A stretch of 54,625 nucleotides of DNA. It comes from a virus. The stretch's first letter is position 1, and each line of letters begins with the position of its first letter. The DNA lies in the IMG/VR virus record IMGVR_UViG_3300008113_000089, positions 1 to 54,625 of that record. The stretch is one strand, 5' to 3'. Both the position numbers and the translations under genes were made by a program. This document shows positions 12,262 through 21,819 of the stretch, in pieces. The notes beneath the pieces were generated by a model. The model ran no database searches. It had not been told where the DNA came from and worked only from the letters and a program-made list of their open reading frames with translations.

Positions 12262-14537
12262 TGGCAATTCAATTTCCACGATTTGGCAAGAAGAGACCTA
12301 CCCTGACATCTAGTATGTACAACCTTTCTACGGCTGTGCCTATGGAGCCACCCGGAATGGCGGAAATCCAACAAAGCATTACTGCTTTAAAGATGCCAGA
12401 CAACACAGGAACTAAAGGGTCATTTGATGTAGGCGATTTACGTCTTACTGACAAAGATGACCTTACCCTTGACCACGATGCCAATAAGTGGGAAGTTGAC
12501 CCAAAAGAACAACCTGAAGAAGCAACACGTGTAGTCAATTACGTCAAGGAACAATTTGATACTGCTTACCGCGCCCGTCAGGAAATGGAACTTGAATGGG
12601 CACAAGCGCTTGCATTCTTTGAAGGCCGGCAATGGTTCCGCATCAACAGCCAGACACGTAACCTTGTCCAACTACAAAACCCAGCAGAGCCAAACCGCTA
12701 TGTAACGGTCAATAAGATGCGGCCGCTTATTGATGGTGTTGTTGGTAAGTTGACGCAAGTTGCACCTGACGCAAGAGCTGTCCCGCTATCACAGAATCCA
12801 AAAGACCAAGCCGCTGCCGACGAAGCAAACTTTATTGCTGGCCATTACACACGTAAGTTTGACCGAGAGACTCAGACTAAGGAACGTGTTCGTTGGGCGT
12901 GTATTACTGGCACTAGCTTTGTAAAGATTTACTGGAAAGCCAACGCCGACATTATTGTCCCTAAGATGTCTATTGACGATGGTTCAATCAAAGGCTACGA
13001 ATCTCTACCGCTGGGAGATGTTGAAGAAGAAATCATTCCATGTTTCAACATGATGATTGACCCTACGGCACAAAGAGATGCTGACGTACGCTGGATGATT
13101 CATGCATCCATTAAGCCACTGAGTTGGTTTACGGACAACTATGGAGAAGCCGGTAAGGCAGTATCCCCAGATGCTATTGCTGGTCAAAACGCAGGTTATG
13201 TTGACGCATATCTTGAAGGTGCTAACGGCTCCGGTAACGGCTGGGTTCAACCGTCGAGTGCACGTCTCAACAACATTGATAGCCGCAAGCACTGTGCTAT
13301 CGTTTATGAATACTGGGAACGACCAACTGCACAGTACGAAAATGGACGCTACATCGTAAGCACTAACCGTGCTTTGTTGTACGCTGGAGACTGGCCATAC
13401 AAGAAGAAGGACACATTCCCATTCATCCCACTTCGATGGCAACCTCGATCAGGCACACCTTATGGACATAGCCTATGCTTTGACCTATGCCCACTGCAAC
13501 AGACATACAACCGCATCTATAGTCGTTGGCTAGAGCAGTTTGAGACCAACAAAGACTACTTGATGATTGAGCGTTTGTCCCGTGTTGGAGCGGATGCGTT
13601 CGATAAAGCCGGTGATGACCTCGATGACAATAGTCGCATTTACCGAAAGGTTTACTACGACCGTGGTGCACATCCACCACAAATCATGCGCGCACCCGGA
13701 ATTTCACAAGACTTAATTCCGTTTATGCAGTCCCTTGAAAAGGACATGGCAGATATTGCTGGTCTACATGATGTGAGCCAAGGGCAAGCACCGGCTGGAA
13801 CACCTGCTGAGGCGGTGACATTACTGCAACGTGCAGATAACACGCAACATAGTTACATCCGTGCAGATATTGAAATCTCTATTAGCAAAATCAAAGAGTG
13901 GGAAATTGCACTAGTAGAACAGTATGCAATCACTCCATTCATCGGCTCTGTTGATGACCAAATCAATCCACGTAACGAAATCAAACAGGGTGTTATTACA
14001 TTTGACCAGATTCGTGAAGGTGGTCAATTCCGTATCGTCTATGTTCCCGGAAGTTCGATGCACGATACTCCAGAACAGAAGATGCAGAAGATTCTTCTAT
14101 TGCGTCAGATGGGTCTGTTTGGTGACCCGCAAGATGCTGATACCAATGCACTTGCAGTCAAGATGCTTCAACTACCGGAAACATCTGACATTCTTGAGGT
14201 TCTTGGCTTGTACAAGATGAAGCAAGAGCAGATGCAACAGCAAGCAATGGAACTACAGCAACAACAGATTCAGGCACAGATGGCTCCAAAACAGGAAGCG
14301 TTCAACCCTGAGGCTGAGCAAATGCGGTCGCAACTCGACCTGCAAAAACAACTAGCATTACAGGAAGCCAAGACTCAAGGTGACCTGATGAAGATTCAAG
14401 CACAGACGGCAGCTGCTGGTGAGCAATATGCTCAAAAGCATGTAGCCGACATTGCTAACAGTGTGATCTCTGGAACAGATCGCAACACACCCAAACCACC
14501 TAGTGGTAAATCAACGAAAAGTGGTGTGCTAAAATAA
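12261..14537 (+). CDS. portal protein (podovirus/P22-like)
   Basis: A 758-residue portal, the dodecameric ring through which DNA enters and leaves the head. Its length and layout match P22-like portals. There is an N-terminal variable part, a core starting about residue 85 with EWAQALAFFEGRQW, and VTVNKMRPLIDGVVG. A helical channel region with DIAGLHDVSQGQAPAGTPAE follows, then a glutamine-rich coiled-coil barrel-like C-terminus (about residues 655-740). It follows terL and precedes scaffold and capsid genes. Confidence 0.85.
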   Translation: MAIQFPRFGKKRPTLTSSMYNLSTAVPMEPPGMAEIQQSITALKMPDNTGTKGSFDVGDLRLTDKDDLTLDHDANKWEVDPKEQPEEATRVVNYVKEQFDTAYRARQEMELEWAQALAFFEGRQWFRINSQTRNLVQLQNPAEPNRYVTVNKMRPLIDGVVGKLTQVAPDARAVPLSQNPKDQAAADEANFIAGHYTRKFDRETQTKERVRWACITGTSFVKIYWKANADIIVPKMSIDDGSIKGYESLPLGDVEEEIIPCFNMMIDPTAQRDADVRWMIHASIKPLSWFTDNYGEAGKAVSPDAIAGQNAGYVDAYLEGANGSGNGWVQPSSARLNNIDSRKHCAIVYEYWERPTAQYENGRYIVSTNRALLYAGDWPYKKKDTFPFIPLRWQPRSGTPYGHSLCFDLCPLQQTYNRIYSRWLEQFETNKDYLMIERLSRVGADAFDKAGDDLDDNSRIYRKVYYDRGAHPPQIMRAPGISQDLIPFMQSLEKDMADIAGLHDVSQGQAPAGTPAEAVTLLQRADNTQHSYIRADIEISISKIKEWEIALVEQYAITPFIGSVDDQINPRNEIKQGVITFDQIREGGQFRIVYVPGSSMHDTPEQKMQKILLLRQMGLFGDPQDADTNALAVKMLQLPETSDILEVLGLYKMKQEQMQQQAMELQQQQIQAQMAPKQEAFNPEAEQMRSQLDLQKQLALQEAKTQGDLMKIQAQTAAAGEQYAQKHVADIANSVISGTDRNTPKPPSGKSTKSGVLK

Positions 14538-14552
14538 AAGGAGAACTCTTTA

Positions 14553-15443
14553 ATGCCTGAAGAGATGGTGACACGAACCACTGATTCACCAGCAGTGGAT
14601 TCTGGCGATATGGGGTTAGGTAACGCAGTAACAGACTTTATTCGGGAAAACGCCGGTCCCGATGATAACTCACAATGGGCGACAAGTGAGCTTGCAGGTC
14701 AAGATGCGGAATATGGTGGTTATGATTCTTCGGAACCAGATTACACGGATGTTGTAGATGACATTCTTGGAGTCCAGTCGAATAACTATGACCAATATCA
14801 GGCGGAGCCTACCACTCCTCAACCTGTTCCATATGAGCGCTTTCGTGAGGTAAACGAACGTGCTCGAGCGGCTGACGAACTCGAAACAAAACTCAACCGT
14901 TGGGGTCGAGTCATTGAACAATTCGAGCAACAGGGATATCAGTCAGCGGATGACATTGATCGAGTCATGGAGCAGCAACAACAAACTGCTTATGAAAATC
15001 AAATCCGCCAACGATATCAACAGTTAGCTGATTCGCAGATTATTGATCCAGCTGTTGCTCAGATGCAGCAAGAGGCAGAGATTGCCAAATACCGCTACGA
15101 GCAACAGATGTCTCAAGTTCAGGGATATATGTTGATGCAGCAACGTGATGTTGCAGTACAGCAATTTCCACTGGCACAACGCGCACCAGGTTTGGTGGAC
15201 AACTTGATTCAGGCGGGTTTCGACCCAATGGAAGCAGCTCAAGCAGTTCACGAACAGGTTCGCACAATCGCACAGTCTTTGGCTCCTGAGATTGCAAGTC
15301 GAATGAATCAAGGTAAACGCGCTCCACAACCTATGGGCAATGGACAAACCGCAAGGTCTGCTCCTACCGGCGGTGGCAACGGGCAGCAGCGTACAAGTCT
15401 TGGTTCTCTACTAGGCATTACCAGAGGCCGTGGAACTCTATAA
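14553..15443 (+). CDS. putative scaffolding protein
   Basis: A 296-residue acidic, glutamine-rich, mostly helical protein between portal and capsid genes. It has an acidic disordered N-terminus, a long coiled-coil region (about residues 95-185) and a basic C-terminal tail with PMGNGQTARS. Scaffolding proteins have this composition and position, and a basic tail that contacts the coat protein. AAAGGAG lies ahead of the ATG. No sequence signature, so called by context. Confidence 0.7.
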   Translation: MPEEMVTRTTDSPAVDSGDMGLGNAVTDFIRENAGPDDNSQWATSELAGQDAEYGGYDSSEPDYTDVVDDILGVQSNNYDQYQAEPTTPQPVPYERFREVNERARAADELETKLNRWGRVIEQFEQQGYQSADDIDRVMEQQQQTAYENQIRQRYQQLADSQIIDPAVAQMQQEAEIAKYRYEQQMSQVQGYMLMQQRDVAVQQFPLAQRAPGLVDNLIQAGFDPMEAAQAVHEQVRTIAQSLAPEIASRMNQGKRAPQPMGNGQTARSAPTGGGNGQQRTSLGSLLGITRGRGTL

Positions 15444-15456
15444 GGAATAGAACAAA

Positions 15457-16506
15457 ATGGCAATTGCAGCTGGTGCAGTCCTGCTTGATACACAGGCTAT
15501 GACCCTTGCCGATCAGGCAATCATCTCGAATGACCCTCTCGTAAAAGAAATTACGAAGGCTCTACACAAAACGTGGAATGCTCTTAAGGACATCCCGCTG
15601 ACCACGTCTCCATCGCTTCGACAGGTTGGTGTTCGCTTTACTAACCAAGCTGGCTCTCTTCCAACAATTAACTGGGCAACAGTTAACGAAGAACCAACGG
15701 TTTCTAAAGGTAAGCCAAAGCAGTACGAAGAATCCATGTATCTTGTCCGTAACAAGATTCAGATTGACCACGTACTCCTCGATCAGCCGAACAACATCGT
15801 AGATCCGATTGAGGCTCAGGTTCAGATTTTTATGGAAGCATTTGCATATGACTTCAATACGAAGTTCATTTCGAATGACCCAACCTCTGCAACTGGTGAT
15901 GCTGACTGTTTCCCTGGCCTTCGCTACCGCTTGGCAAATCCTGATCAGTTTGACATCCCTGGTGAAATGTCTGTTAACGGTAACGGTGTTGACCTCCTAA
16001 CGGCTGGTACTGCATCTGCACAGGCAAACAACCTCATGGCGTACCTCCAGCAGTTGCTTGACAACATGAACAGCCCAGATGGTGACGGCGTTACCCTTTA
16101 TGTATCGGAGCTTATGAAGCGCCGTATTGAATGGGCTATCCGTGCAATGGGTATTGGTGCTGGTTTTGATATCACCAAGGACTCGTTTGACCGTCCTGTT
16201 GAAAAGTACAAGGCCGCAACAATTCGTTCCGTTGGTCGTAAGGCTGATGGTGTGACTCCTGTACTTAGCAACGAAACCGCAGCTGGTGTTGAAACATCAT
16301 CCGCTACTGGGCTTCAGTCCATCTACGCTGTTCGCTATGGCAATGGCTACTGTACTGGTTGGCAGAGTGGACCATTCAAGCCAACGTACCTTGGTCTCAG
16401 CAAGGAAAACGGCGTTCTTCACAACATCGTCTTCGATTGGGGCGTAGGTATGTGGGTTCCACACGTACGTGCTATCGGTCGTGTTTACAACATCAAGGTA
16501 GCGTAA
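15457..16506 (+). CDS. major capsid protein
   Basis: A 349-residue protein in the capsid position, directly after the scaffold gene and before adaptor genes. It has an N-terminal helical arm, then an alternating helix/strand core, consistent with the HK97 fold in size and layout: for example the spine-helix-like EAQVQIFMEAFAYDFNTKF and a C-terminal beta segment with GVGMWVPHVRAIGRVYNI. Codon use looks more regular than in neighbours (few rare codons), as expected of a highly expressed gene. RBS AAGGA. Confidence 0.85.
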   Translation: MAIAAGAVLLDTQAMTLADQAIISNDPLVKEITKALHKTWNALKDIPLTTSPSLRQVGVRFTNQAGSLPTINWATVNEEPTVSKGKPKQYEESMYLVRNKIQIDHVLLDQPNNIVDPIEAQVQIFMEAFAYDFNTKFISNDPTSATGDADCFPGLRYRLANPDQFDIPGEMSVNGNGVDLLTAGTASAQANNLMAYLQQLLDNMNSPDGDGVTLYVSELMKRRIEWAIRAMGIGAGFDITKDSFDRPVEKYKAATIRSVGRKADGVTPVLSNETAAGVETSSATGLQSIYAVRYGNGYCTGWQSGPFKPTYLGLSKENGVLHNIVFDWGVGMWVPHVRAIGRVYNIKVA

Positions 16507-16518
16507 GGAAGGTAAGTT

Positions 16519-17001
16519 ATGGCAAGAGATTTTCTGCTTCAGTTCGGTAGTTTTGCTGGTGGCGCGGCTATTGCACACGCGGCAGCACAAACTAGCGCTG
16601 CACTGACAATTGAACCACTTGTAGGCGGTGGACGTAGGAATCTACTCGTTCGCTTCAATGTTGGGCAAACAGCAACTGGTGGTACTGCACCGGCAACTAT
16701 TCGCTGGAACTTTGCGGTACAGATTTCCAAAGACAATTCAACTTGGACAACTGTATCTGCAAACCCATCCGATGCAGCCGCTTTGGTTACTACGGTTACA
16801 TCAACGGTTCCTGCTGACCAGTCAATTCAGTATTTCCTAGATGTTATTACACCCAACGCTTATGTTGATGCCAGTAACGTAGTACAGGATAACTACAAGT
16901 ACATTCGTGTACAGGCTACTCCTACAATGGGAACAGGTGCGACACTCAACTGTACTCTTAGTGCAGCTATCGTGTCTGGACGTGACGGAGCCTACTCGTA
17001 A
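16519..17001 (+). CDS. virion-associated beta-rich protein, possible head decoration
   Basis: A 160-residue Thr/Ala/Val-rich protein of mostly beta character with good AAGGAAGG upstream. Directly after the capsid gene, where head-decoration proteins are often found. No family recognised; stop overlaps the adaptor start (TAATG). Confidence 0.55.
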   Translation: MARDFLLQFGSFAGGAAIAHAAAQTSAALTIEPLVGGGRRNLLVRFNVGQTATGGTAPATIRWNFAVQISKDNSTWTTVSANPSDAAALVTTVTSTVPADQSIQYFLDVITPNAYVDASNVVQDNYKYIRVQATPTMGTGATLNCTLSAAIVSGRDGAYS

Positions 17002-17648
17002 TGACTAGAGGCGAGATCAAGCGGAGAATACGTCTTTTGGGACGGCATTACTTTGGTTCTGATTCAGACCAAGACCCGTTTGGTCTCGACCTCCTCATTA
17101 TTGAGGTTGCTAATCAGATTGCTAGGGCAACTGACTGCTTTACAGGCAGAAGGTATCTTGACCTAGTTGCTGATACTTCTGAGTATTGTGCTCCCGATAT
17201 CTACCGTGTTCGTAACGTTCAAGTTAAAAACACTGGTGGGAATTGGGAGCGCATGCGCATTTTTGATGCTTATAACCGCAAGGTAGACATGGTCCGCAAT
17301 GACGGGTCATCCGCATATCCAACGCTTGCTGTATTCACTGGTATGAACAAGGTGTCCGTATATCCACCACCAGCATCAGCAATCACAGAAGGATTAATGC
17401 TTGAGGGTTACGCTATTCCCGGTGATTACTGGCAATACGATGTAAACGGCAATGCACAGACAATGACGGACGCTACAGAATGTCCTCTTCCTGATATTGC
17501 CCATGATTGTCTTGTTTATGGTGTTCTGGCACAGCGAGCAATGCAATCCAAAGACGCTGACGGTTTTCAGATGTATCAGGCTCAATATGTAGACCGACTA
17601 GGTATGGTTGAGTCATATGCAGCCACGTACGCACGGAGAGCAGTGTAA
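17001..17648 (+). CDS. head-tail adaptor-like protein 1
   Basis: A 215-residue protein in the position of T7 gp11/P22 gp4-type adaptors, which form the ring below the portal. The N-terminal helix (TRGEIKRRIRLLG) and internal beta elements fit this class. The size is close to T7 gp11. It overlaps neighbours by single bases (TAATG on both sides). Confidence 0.6.
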   Translation: MTRGEIKRRIRLLGRHYFGSDSDQDPFGLDLLIIEVANQIARATDCFTGRRYLDLVADTSEYCAPDIYRVRNVQVKNTGGNWERMRIFDAYNRKVDMVRNDGSSAYPTLAVFTGMNKVSVYPPPASAITEGLMLEGYAIPGDYWQYDVNGNAQTMTDATECPLPDIAHDCLVYGVLAQRAMQSKDADGFQMYQAQYVDRLGMVESYAATYARRAV

Positions 17649-18400
17649 TGGCACAGACAATCGCACAACTCCGTAAGGAAGTTTATAAACTTCTCAACGA
17701 AGCAACAAACACAACTCTTGGTGCTGTAAGCTCCGGCACTGGAACAATTGCTGTCGGCAATGAAAGTGATGCGACCATCAATCAGTTTTTGATGGAAGCC
17801 ATAGCAGAGATGTGCAGAACGTGCGTTGCAGTTCCAGCATCTGGAACACTCTCGTATGGTGCTAATACACGTACAGCATTTCTTAGTGCTGTATCTGTCA
17901 CAAACCCAACGTCTGGAGCGATATGGTTTCCAACAGACGTTTATATTGGTGGCACACGTCTTATCCACGCTTCTGAATCAAGTGTACGGGCTAATGACCT
18001 TTTGTACGCTAGTACTGTAACGACATTAGAAGCAAACGTGCAGTATTGGTATCGTCACGACAACTACGCTATTAGTCTGTACCCATACAACTCAACGTCA
18101 TCTATGTCAGCAACCGTATATGGTTATGGTGTGCCTAACGTAGACCTCAGTGGTATTGCTGGTACGGATGACCTCAAGTCTTATTCGTTTATCCCCGATG
18201 ATTTACTTAGGCAGACTATCCCCGCTTATGCGGCCGTAAAACTGGTAATGAAGAATATCGATGACCCAACACTCGTAGACAGGTTGTCATGGCGCAACTG
18301 GTATAACGAAGGTCGAATGAAGTTGTATTTGCAATTAGATGCAGGACTCAAACAAGCAGGTGGTCCGTTTGCGGTTCCGCCTGTTATAGGGCAAGGTTAA
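17648..18400 (+). CDS. head-tail adaptor-like protein 2
   Basis: A 250-residue protein starting MAQTIAQLRKEVYKLLNEA, a helix typical of neck or adaptor proteins, followed by beta-rich central and helical end regions (SWRNWYNEGRMKLYLQL). It resembles the preceding gene in general layout, so a two-protein connector is possible. No specific family recognised. Confidence 0.55.
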   Translation: MAQTIAQLRKEVYKLLNEATNTTLGAVSSGTGTIAVGNESDATINQFLMEAIAEMCRTCVAVPASGTLSYGANTRTAFLSAVSVTNPTSGAIWFPTDVYIGGTRLIHASESSVRANDLLYASTVTTLEANVQYWYRHDNYAISLYPYNSTSSMSATVYGYGVPNVDLSGIAGTDDLKSYSFIPDDLLRQTIPAYAAVKLVMKNIDDPTLVDRLSWRNWYNEGRMKLYLQLDAGLKQAGGPFAVPPVIGQG

Positions 18401-18696
18401 TGAACATTGCATGGGGTCGCTTAATTCTAATTGCAATAGCCGCATTCATGGCTTCAGCTGCACCAGAATTCGACGCTGCATGGAAACAATTACATATTGC
18501 CGATGATGCAACATATGGAACGGTGACTAAAGCCCTACTTCTTTCTGGCATAGAAGGACTCCGTGCTGGTATACCCGCTATGACAACCGCGTTGATTGCT
18601 TTCTTTATGAGACAAGATAGCACTCTGCCTGTCTTTTCGGCAAAACTCCCGGAGGTAACTAGAGTCAGTGAAACGACGAGGGACATCGATGGATAA
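18400..18696 (+). CDS. small membrane protein, holin-like
   Basis: A 98-residue protein with a hydrophobic N-terminal segment (ILIAIAAFMASAA, residues 9-21) and a second segment (about 58-70, GIPAMTTALIAFFM), then a polar tail. Size and topology suit a holin or its antagonist, which sets the time of lysis. It is paired with a second membrane gene that starts inside its last codons. Confidence 0.5.
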   Translation: MNIAWGRLILIAIAAFMASAAPEFDAAWKQLHIADDATYGTVTKALLLSGIEGLRAGIPAMTTALIAFFMRQDSTLPVFSAKLPEVTRVSETTRDIDG

Positions 18697-18973
18697 GTTG
18701 CATCTCGACTGGAATCAACTTCTTGCAGGTTTTATTGGTGCTGTTATCGGTACAGACTGGCCGAAGGTAAAGACAGTTATCCAAGGAATCATTACGGTGC
18801 TTTCTGGCACTGCATCGGCAATATACTTGACTCCGCTTGTTGCAAGACAACTTGGATGGGACAAACCACATGAGATGATTGGTTTGTCATTCTTGCTCGG
18901 TACATTGGGGCTTCGAACCGTACAAGCATTCAACACAATTATTGAGAAGACTCTTAAAAAGGTAAGTGAATGA
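18689..18973 (+). CDS. small membrane protein, holin-like
   Basis: Start chosen at ATG 18689, behind GACGAGGGA, overlapping the previous gene by eight bases. The 94-residue product has three hydrophobic stretches: LLAGFIGAVIG (about 11-21), a longer central one (about 34-55, VIQGIITVLSGTASAIYL) and MIGLSFLLGTLGL (about 65-77). This fits a holin. The endolysin lies 27 kb downstream, so the lysis genes are split. Confidence 0.55.
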   Translation: MDKLHLDWNQLLAGFIGAVIGTDWPKVKTVIQGIITVLSGTASAIYLTPLVARQLGWDKPHEMIGLSFLLGTLGLRTVQAFNTIIEKTLKKVSE

Positions 18974-19230
18974 CTTACTCCGAATCAGCACAGCTACTAA
19001 GAGTTGACGAGATGCCTGATGGCCGTGTGATTCTTTGGTGGAATGAAACAGAGTCGTTGAACTTTGAAAACGACCAATTATTCCAAGATTACTGCAACTC
19101 ATTAATACCCAACATTAAAATGCTATTACGCACACTGTTGATTATGGACTATTCGGAACAGCGTGTTGATGGCAAAACGGCATCGTTGTCTATTAGTGAT
19201 CCAGACAACGTATGGGTAACAGCAGAATGA
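18970..19230 (+). CDS. cassette 1, gene A: small protein
   Basis: An 86-residue acidic protein starting at an ATGA overlap. It is paralogous to the gene at 21568-21819: both have a W/F-rich strand followed by an F-x2-DYCNSL / F-x-QYCDESF helix and end with an ISDPDN / INDPNG turn. It is the first member of a duplicated A-B-C cassette. Possibly a small tail or chaperone protein; no family recognised. Confidence 0.6.
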   Translation: MTYSESAQLLRVDEMPDGRVILWWNETESLNFENDQLFQDYCNSLIPNIKMLLRTLLIMDYSEQRVDGKTASLSISDPDNVWVTAE

Positions 19231-20333
19231 TAATCAATCCATTAGGTCGTTATCAAAATGCGTACCAAACAGCATTTTCGTATTCCGCGTTTACGTTTAC
19301 AGCTGCAAGTCAATATGTAATTCAAATATTTACTGCGGAAGAAGACATGACCATCACTCAATTTGGCATGTGCGTATCCGGATCTTCTGGAACTCCACCG
19401 ATACGAATTGCTATGTATCAGTACGTAAAAGGGTTATCTATACCAAATCCACCAACGACTAAAACATACACTGACGCAAACCCTGTTAGTACACCGTCTG
19501 GTATTACTACGCCTACCTTTACATGGTGGAACCTCACAACACCTCAGACAATAGTGCGAGGGACAACATATGCAATAGGTATTGAGTCGTATGGCACATG
19601 GTCTGGCAGTTTATCGGTTGTTCAGAATCAAGATCAAAGTAAACGTGACTATACATTAATATCTGGGCAGCCATTTTCACGCACGAGTTCCACTAATGAC
19701 CAATACTCGTTTAGATGGGGTATTGCATCAACGACAAAAACTTATGGATACCCAGTCCAGACTAGTGGTTCTGAAAACATAGGTAGTTTTTCTACAAACA
19801 CATTTAGTGGCAACTCATTTATAATCCCCACTTCAATGGGTGCTAGTTGCACATTAGAAGGCATCCTGGCCCCAATAGCTCAAAACGCAAACTTTGTCAA
19901 CGCAACACTCAGGTTGTATAACGCCACGTCATATCCACCTACGCTAATAACTTCTAGGACATTATCTGATGGAGGTGTACCATCAGCATTGAATGCGTAC
20001 TATCAAAACCAAGGTGGTCAAGTGTACTTACCATTCACCACACCTCAAATATTAACAACTGGGGTCAAATATTTAGTTGGTATACAGAACACCGGAGATG
20101 CTTTCGCTGTAGGTAAATTTACATATGCACGAGCGCAGGACGCTAACTGCCTCAGCGATGTGCAAACGTATGGCGTTAATGGAGACATAACAGCAAACAC
20201 ATGGACTGAGTCCGGTACGATCAGATATGTGATTGGATTGGATGTGTCCTCGTTTACGCAAGGAAGTGGCCCAACTCCACCTAGCACATTGACGGCGGCC
20301 CCTCGGTATACAATAAACCCAGGTATTAATTAA
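19227..20333 (+). CDS. cassette 1, gene B: beta-rich tail appendage protein
   Basis: Start taken at ATG 19227 (ATGA overlap), though an upstream in-frame start at 19212 exists. The protein, about 368 residues, is Ser/Thr/Asn-rich beta material with two jelly-roll-like halves joined by the block TTKTYGYPVQT. Its paralog at 21819-22931 has STKSYGLPIET at the same place. Probably a tail fibre or receptor-contacting appendage; no enzymatic motif. Confidence 0.6.
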   Translation: MIINPLGRYQNAYQTAFSYSAFTFTAASQYVIQIFTAEEDMTITQFGMCVSGSSGTPPIRIAMYQYVKGLSIPNPPTTKTYTDANPVSTPSGITTPTFTWWNLTTPQTIVRGTTYAIGIESYGTWSGSLSVVQNQDQSKRDYTLISGQPFSRTSSTNDQYSFRWGIASTTKTYGYPVQTSGSENIGSFSTNTFSGNSFIIPTSMGASCTLEGILAPIAQNANFVNATLRLYNATSYPPTLITSRTLSDGGVPSALNAYYQNQGGQVYLPFTTPQILTTGVKYLVGIQNTGDAFAVGKFTYARAQDANCLSDVQTYGVNGDITANTWTESGTIRYVIGLDVSSFTQGSGPTPPSTLTAAPRYTINPGIN

Positions 20334-21571
20334 TGCAGAAGCTCAAACAGAACGAAACAACAGCAACATACAGACGTATCTATATGTTTCTGGCTTCCTC
20401 TGCTGACGGATACACCCCTGTAACTTCATTAGTTGGTGCTACCGTAAACCTGTTTAAGAATGGTGTAGCATTTTCATCACAACCAACTACACCTGCTTCA
20501 TTGACACACATAAGTCAGGGGCATTGGTATTACGAGATACCGCAAAGTTATCTTTCAGACCTTGGTATTCTTACGCTTACGGTTCAAGATACGAACATAC
20601 GACCAGTTGTCCTTATGGGTGAAGTAGTCGATTACAACTGGTATTCATCGACAGGTGCAACCGCACAACAAGTTTGGGAGTATGCAGATAGGCAACTCAC
20701 TGCGTCCCTCGATCCGACTGCTACGCAGATATGGGCAGCTGCAACTAGGACGCTTACCAATGGTGCTATTACCAACTCAACTATTGCTAATAACGCTATT
20801 GTTCTAAGGCTTGCTAATGATGCTCTTCCATCTAACGCTAGGTTCACGACTTACGACACGTTTAGTGGTTACCCGTTGCTATCGCAATCCGCACAGCATC
20901 AAGTATCGATAACTGGTGCTCATCACGCAGCCGCAGACGTACATGAATTCCAACCAGACGTTATTACGAACACTGCAACGGATGTCAGTTTTGTAACTGA
21001 AATGGTCAATGCTATATGGGATGAACTGACTACAGGACACAACGTAGTTAACTCGTTTGGCAAGCTCCTTAAAGACTTGCGGTTATCTACATATGTAACT
21101 AGTGGGCTTGTTACGTCCGCTGTAAGTCCTACTGCTGATGTTTTTTCCACAAACTTAGTAGCCCTTGATGGTACATATGATCATCAAACTTTACTATTTA
21201 TAACCGGTGACTTGGCGGGTGAATCTAAGCCCGTATTATCCTCCTTGCAATCTTCTGGTCAAATAACTTCTGAAGAAGCATTTACTGGTATTCCGCAAGT
21301 TGGCGATGAGTTTTACATTCTTCCAACTCATGTTCATGCTATCGAGTCTATAGCAGACGGAATACTAAGCCGATTACTAGATAGTTCAGGTAGTAGCAAT
21401 GATGTATTTAATGAACGCACTGTTCGATCCGCACTACGAGCAATGCGTAACAAAGTAATAGTTAGTAGTGGGAATATATCTGTGTATAAAGAAGATGATT
21501 CTACAGCAGCTTGGGAAGGCACAGTTAGTAACATTACTGATGTCACGGTAAATCCGGATGGTGGAGCATGA
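20333..21571 (+). CDS. cassette 1, gene C: tail-fibre/baseplate-like protein
   Basis: A 412-residue protein starting at a TAATG overlap. The C-terminal third has the block often seen in phage fibre and upper-baseplate proteins: ESIADGILSRLL, TVRSALRAMRNK and VYKEDDSTAAW. The same block ends the paralog at 22928-23716. The N-terminal part is a beta-rich domain with GHWYYEIPQSYL, absent in recognisable form from the shorter copy. Confidence 0.65.
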   Translation: MQKLKQNETTATYRRIYMFLASSADGYTPVTSLVGATVNLFKNGVAFSSQPTTPASLTHISQGHWYYEIPQSYLSDLGILTLTVQDTNIRPVVLMGEVVDYNWYSSTGATAQQVWEYADRQLTASLDPTATQIWAAATRTLTNGAITNSTIANNAIVLRLANDALPSNARFTTYDTFSGYPLLSQSAQHQVSITGAHHAAADVHEFQPDVITNTATDVSFVTEMVNAIWDELTTGHNVVNSFGKLLKDLRLSTYVTSGLVTSAVSPTADVFSTNLVALDGTYDHQTLLFITGDLAGESKPVLSSLQSSGQITSEEAFTGIPQVGDEFYILPTHVHAIESIADGILSRLLDSSGSSNDVFNERTVRSALRAMRNKVIVSSGNISVYKEDDSTAAWEGTVSNITDVTVNPDGGA

Positions 21572-21819
21572 CACAACTAGAATGTACTTTTGCCGGGCAA
21601 GATGCTGGCGGTGTATGGATGCTTATCTTTTCGGATGGTAACGGTATTGAGTTTCCAGACGAAAGTTCGTTTGCTCAATACTGCGATGAGTCGTTTATAG
21701 ACGTTATTGCAGTTGAGTCATTACGGCGTGTTACGGCAGCCCGTAAATACAACCAACAAATAGCATCTGTAACGTTTGATATTAATGATCCTAATGGCAA
21801 TTTACTGAAGGTGAATTAA
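21568..21819 (+). CDS. cassette 2, gene A: small protein
   Basis: An 83-residue paralog of 18970-19230, starting at an ATGA overlap and ending at a TAATG overlap. Shares the aromatic strand (GGVWMLIFSDG), the SSFAQYCDESF helix and the closing INDPNG. Confidence 0.6.
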   Translation: MTQLECTFAGQDAGGVWMLIFSDGNGIEFPDESSFAQYCDESFIDVIAVESLRRVTAARKYNQQIASVTFDINDPNGNLLKVN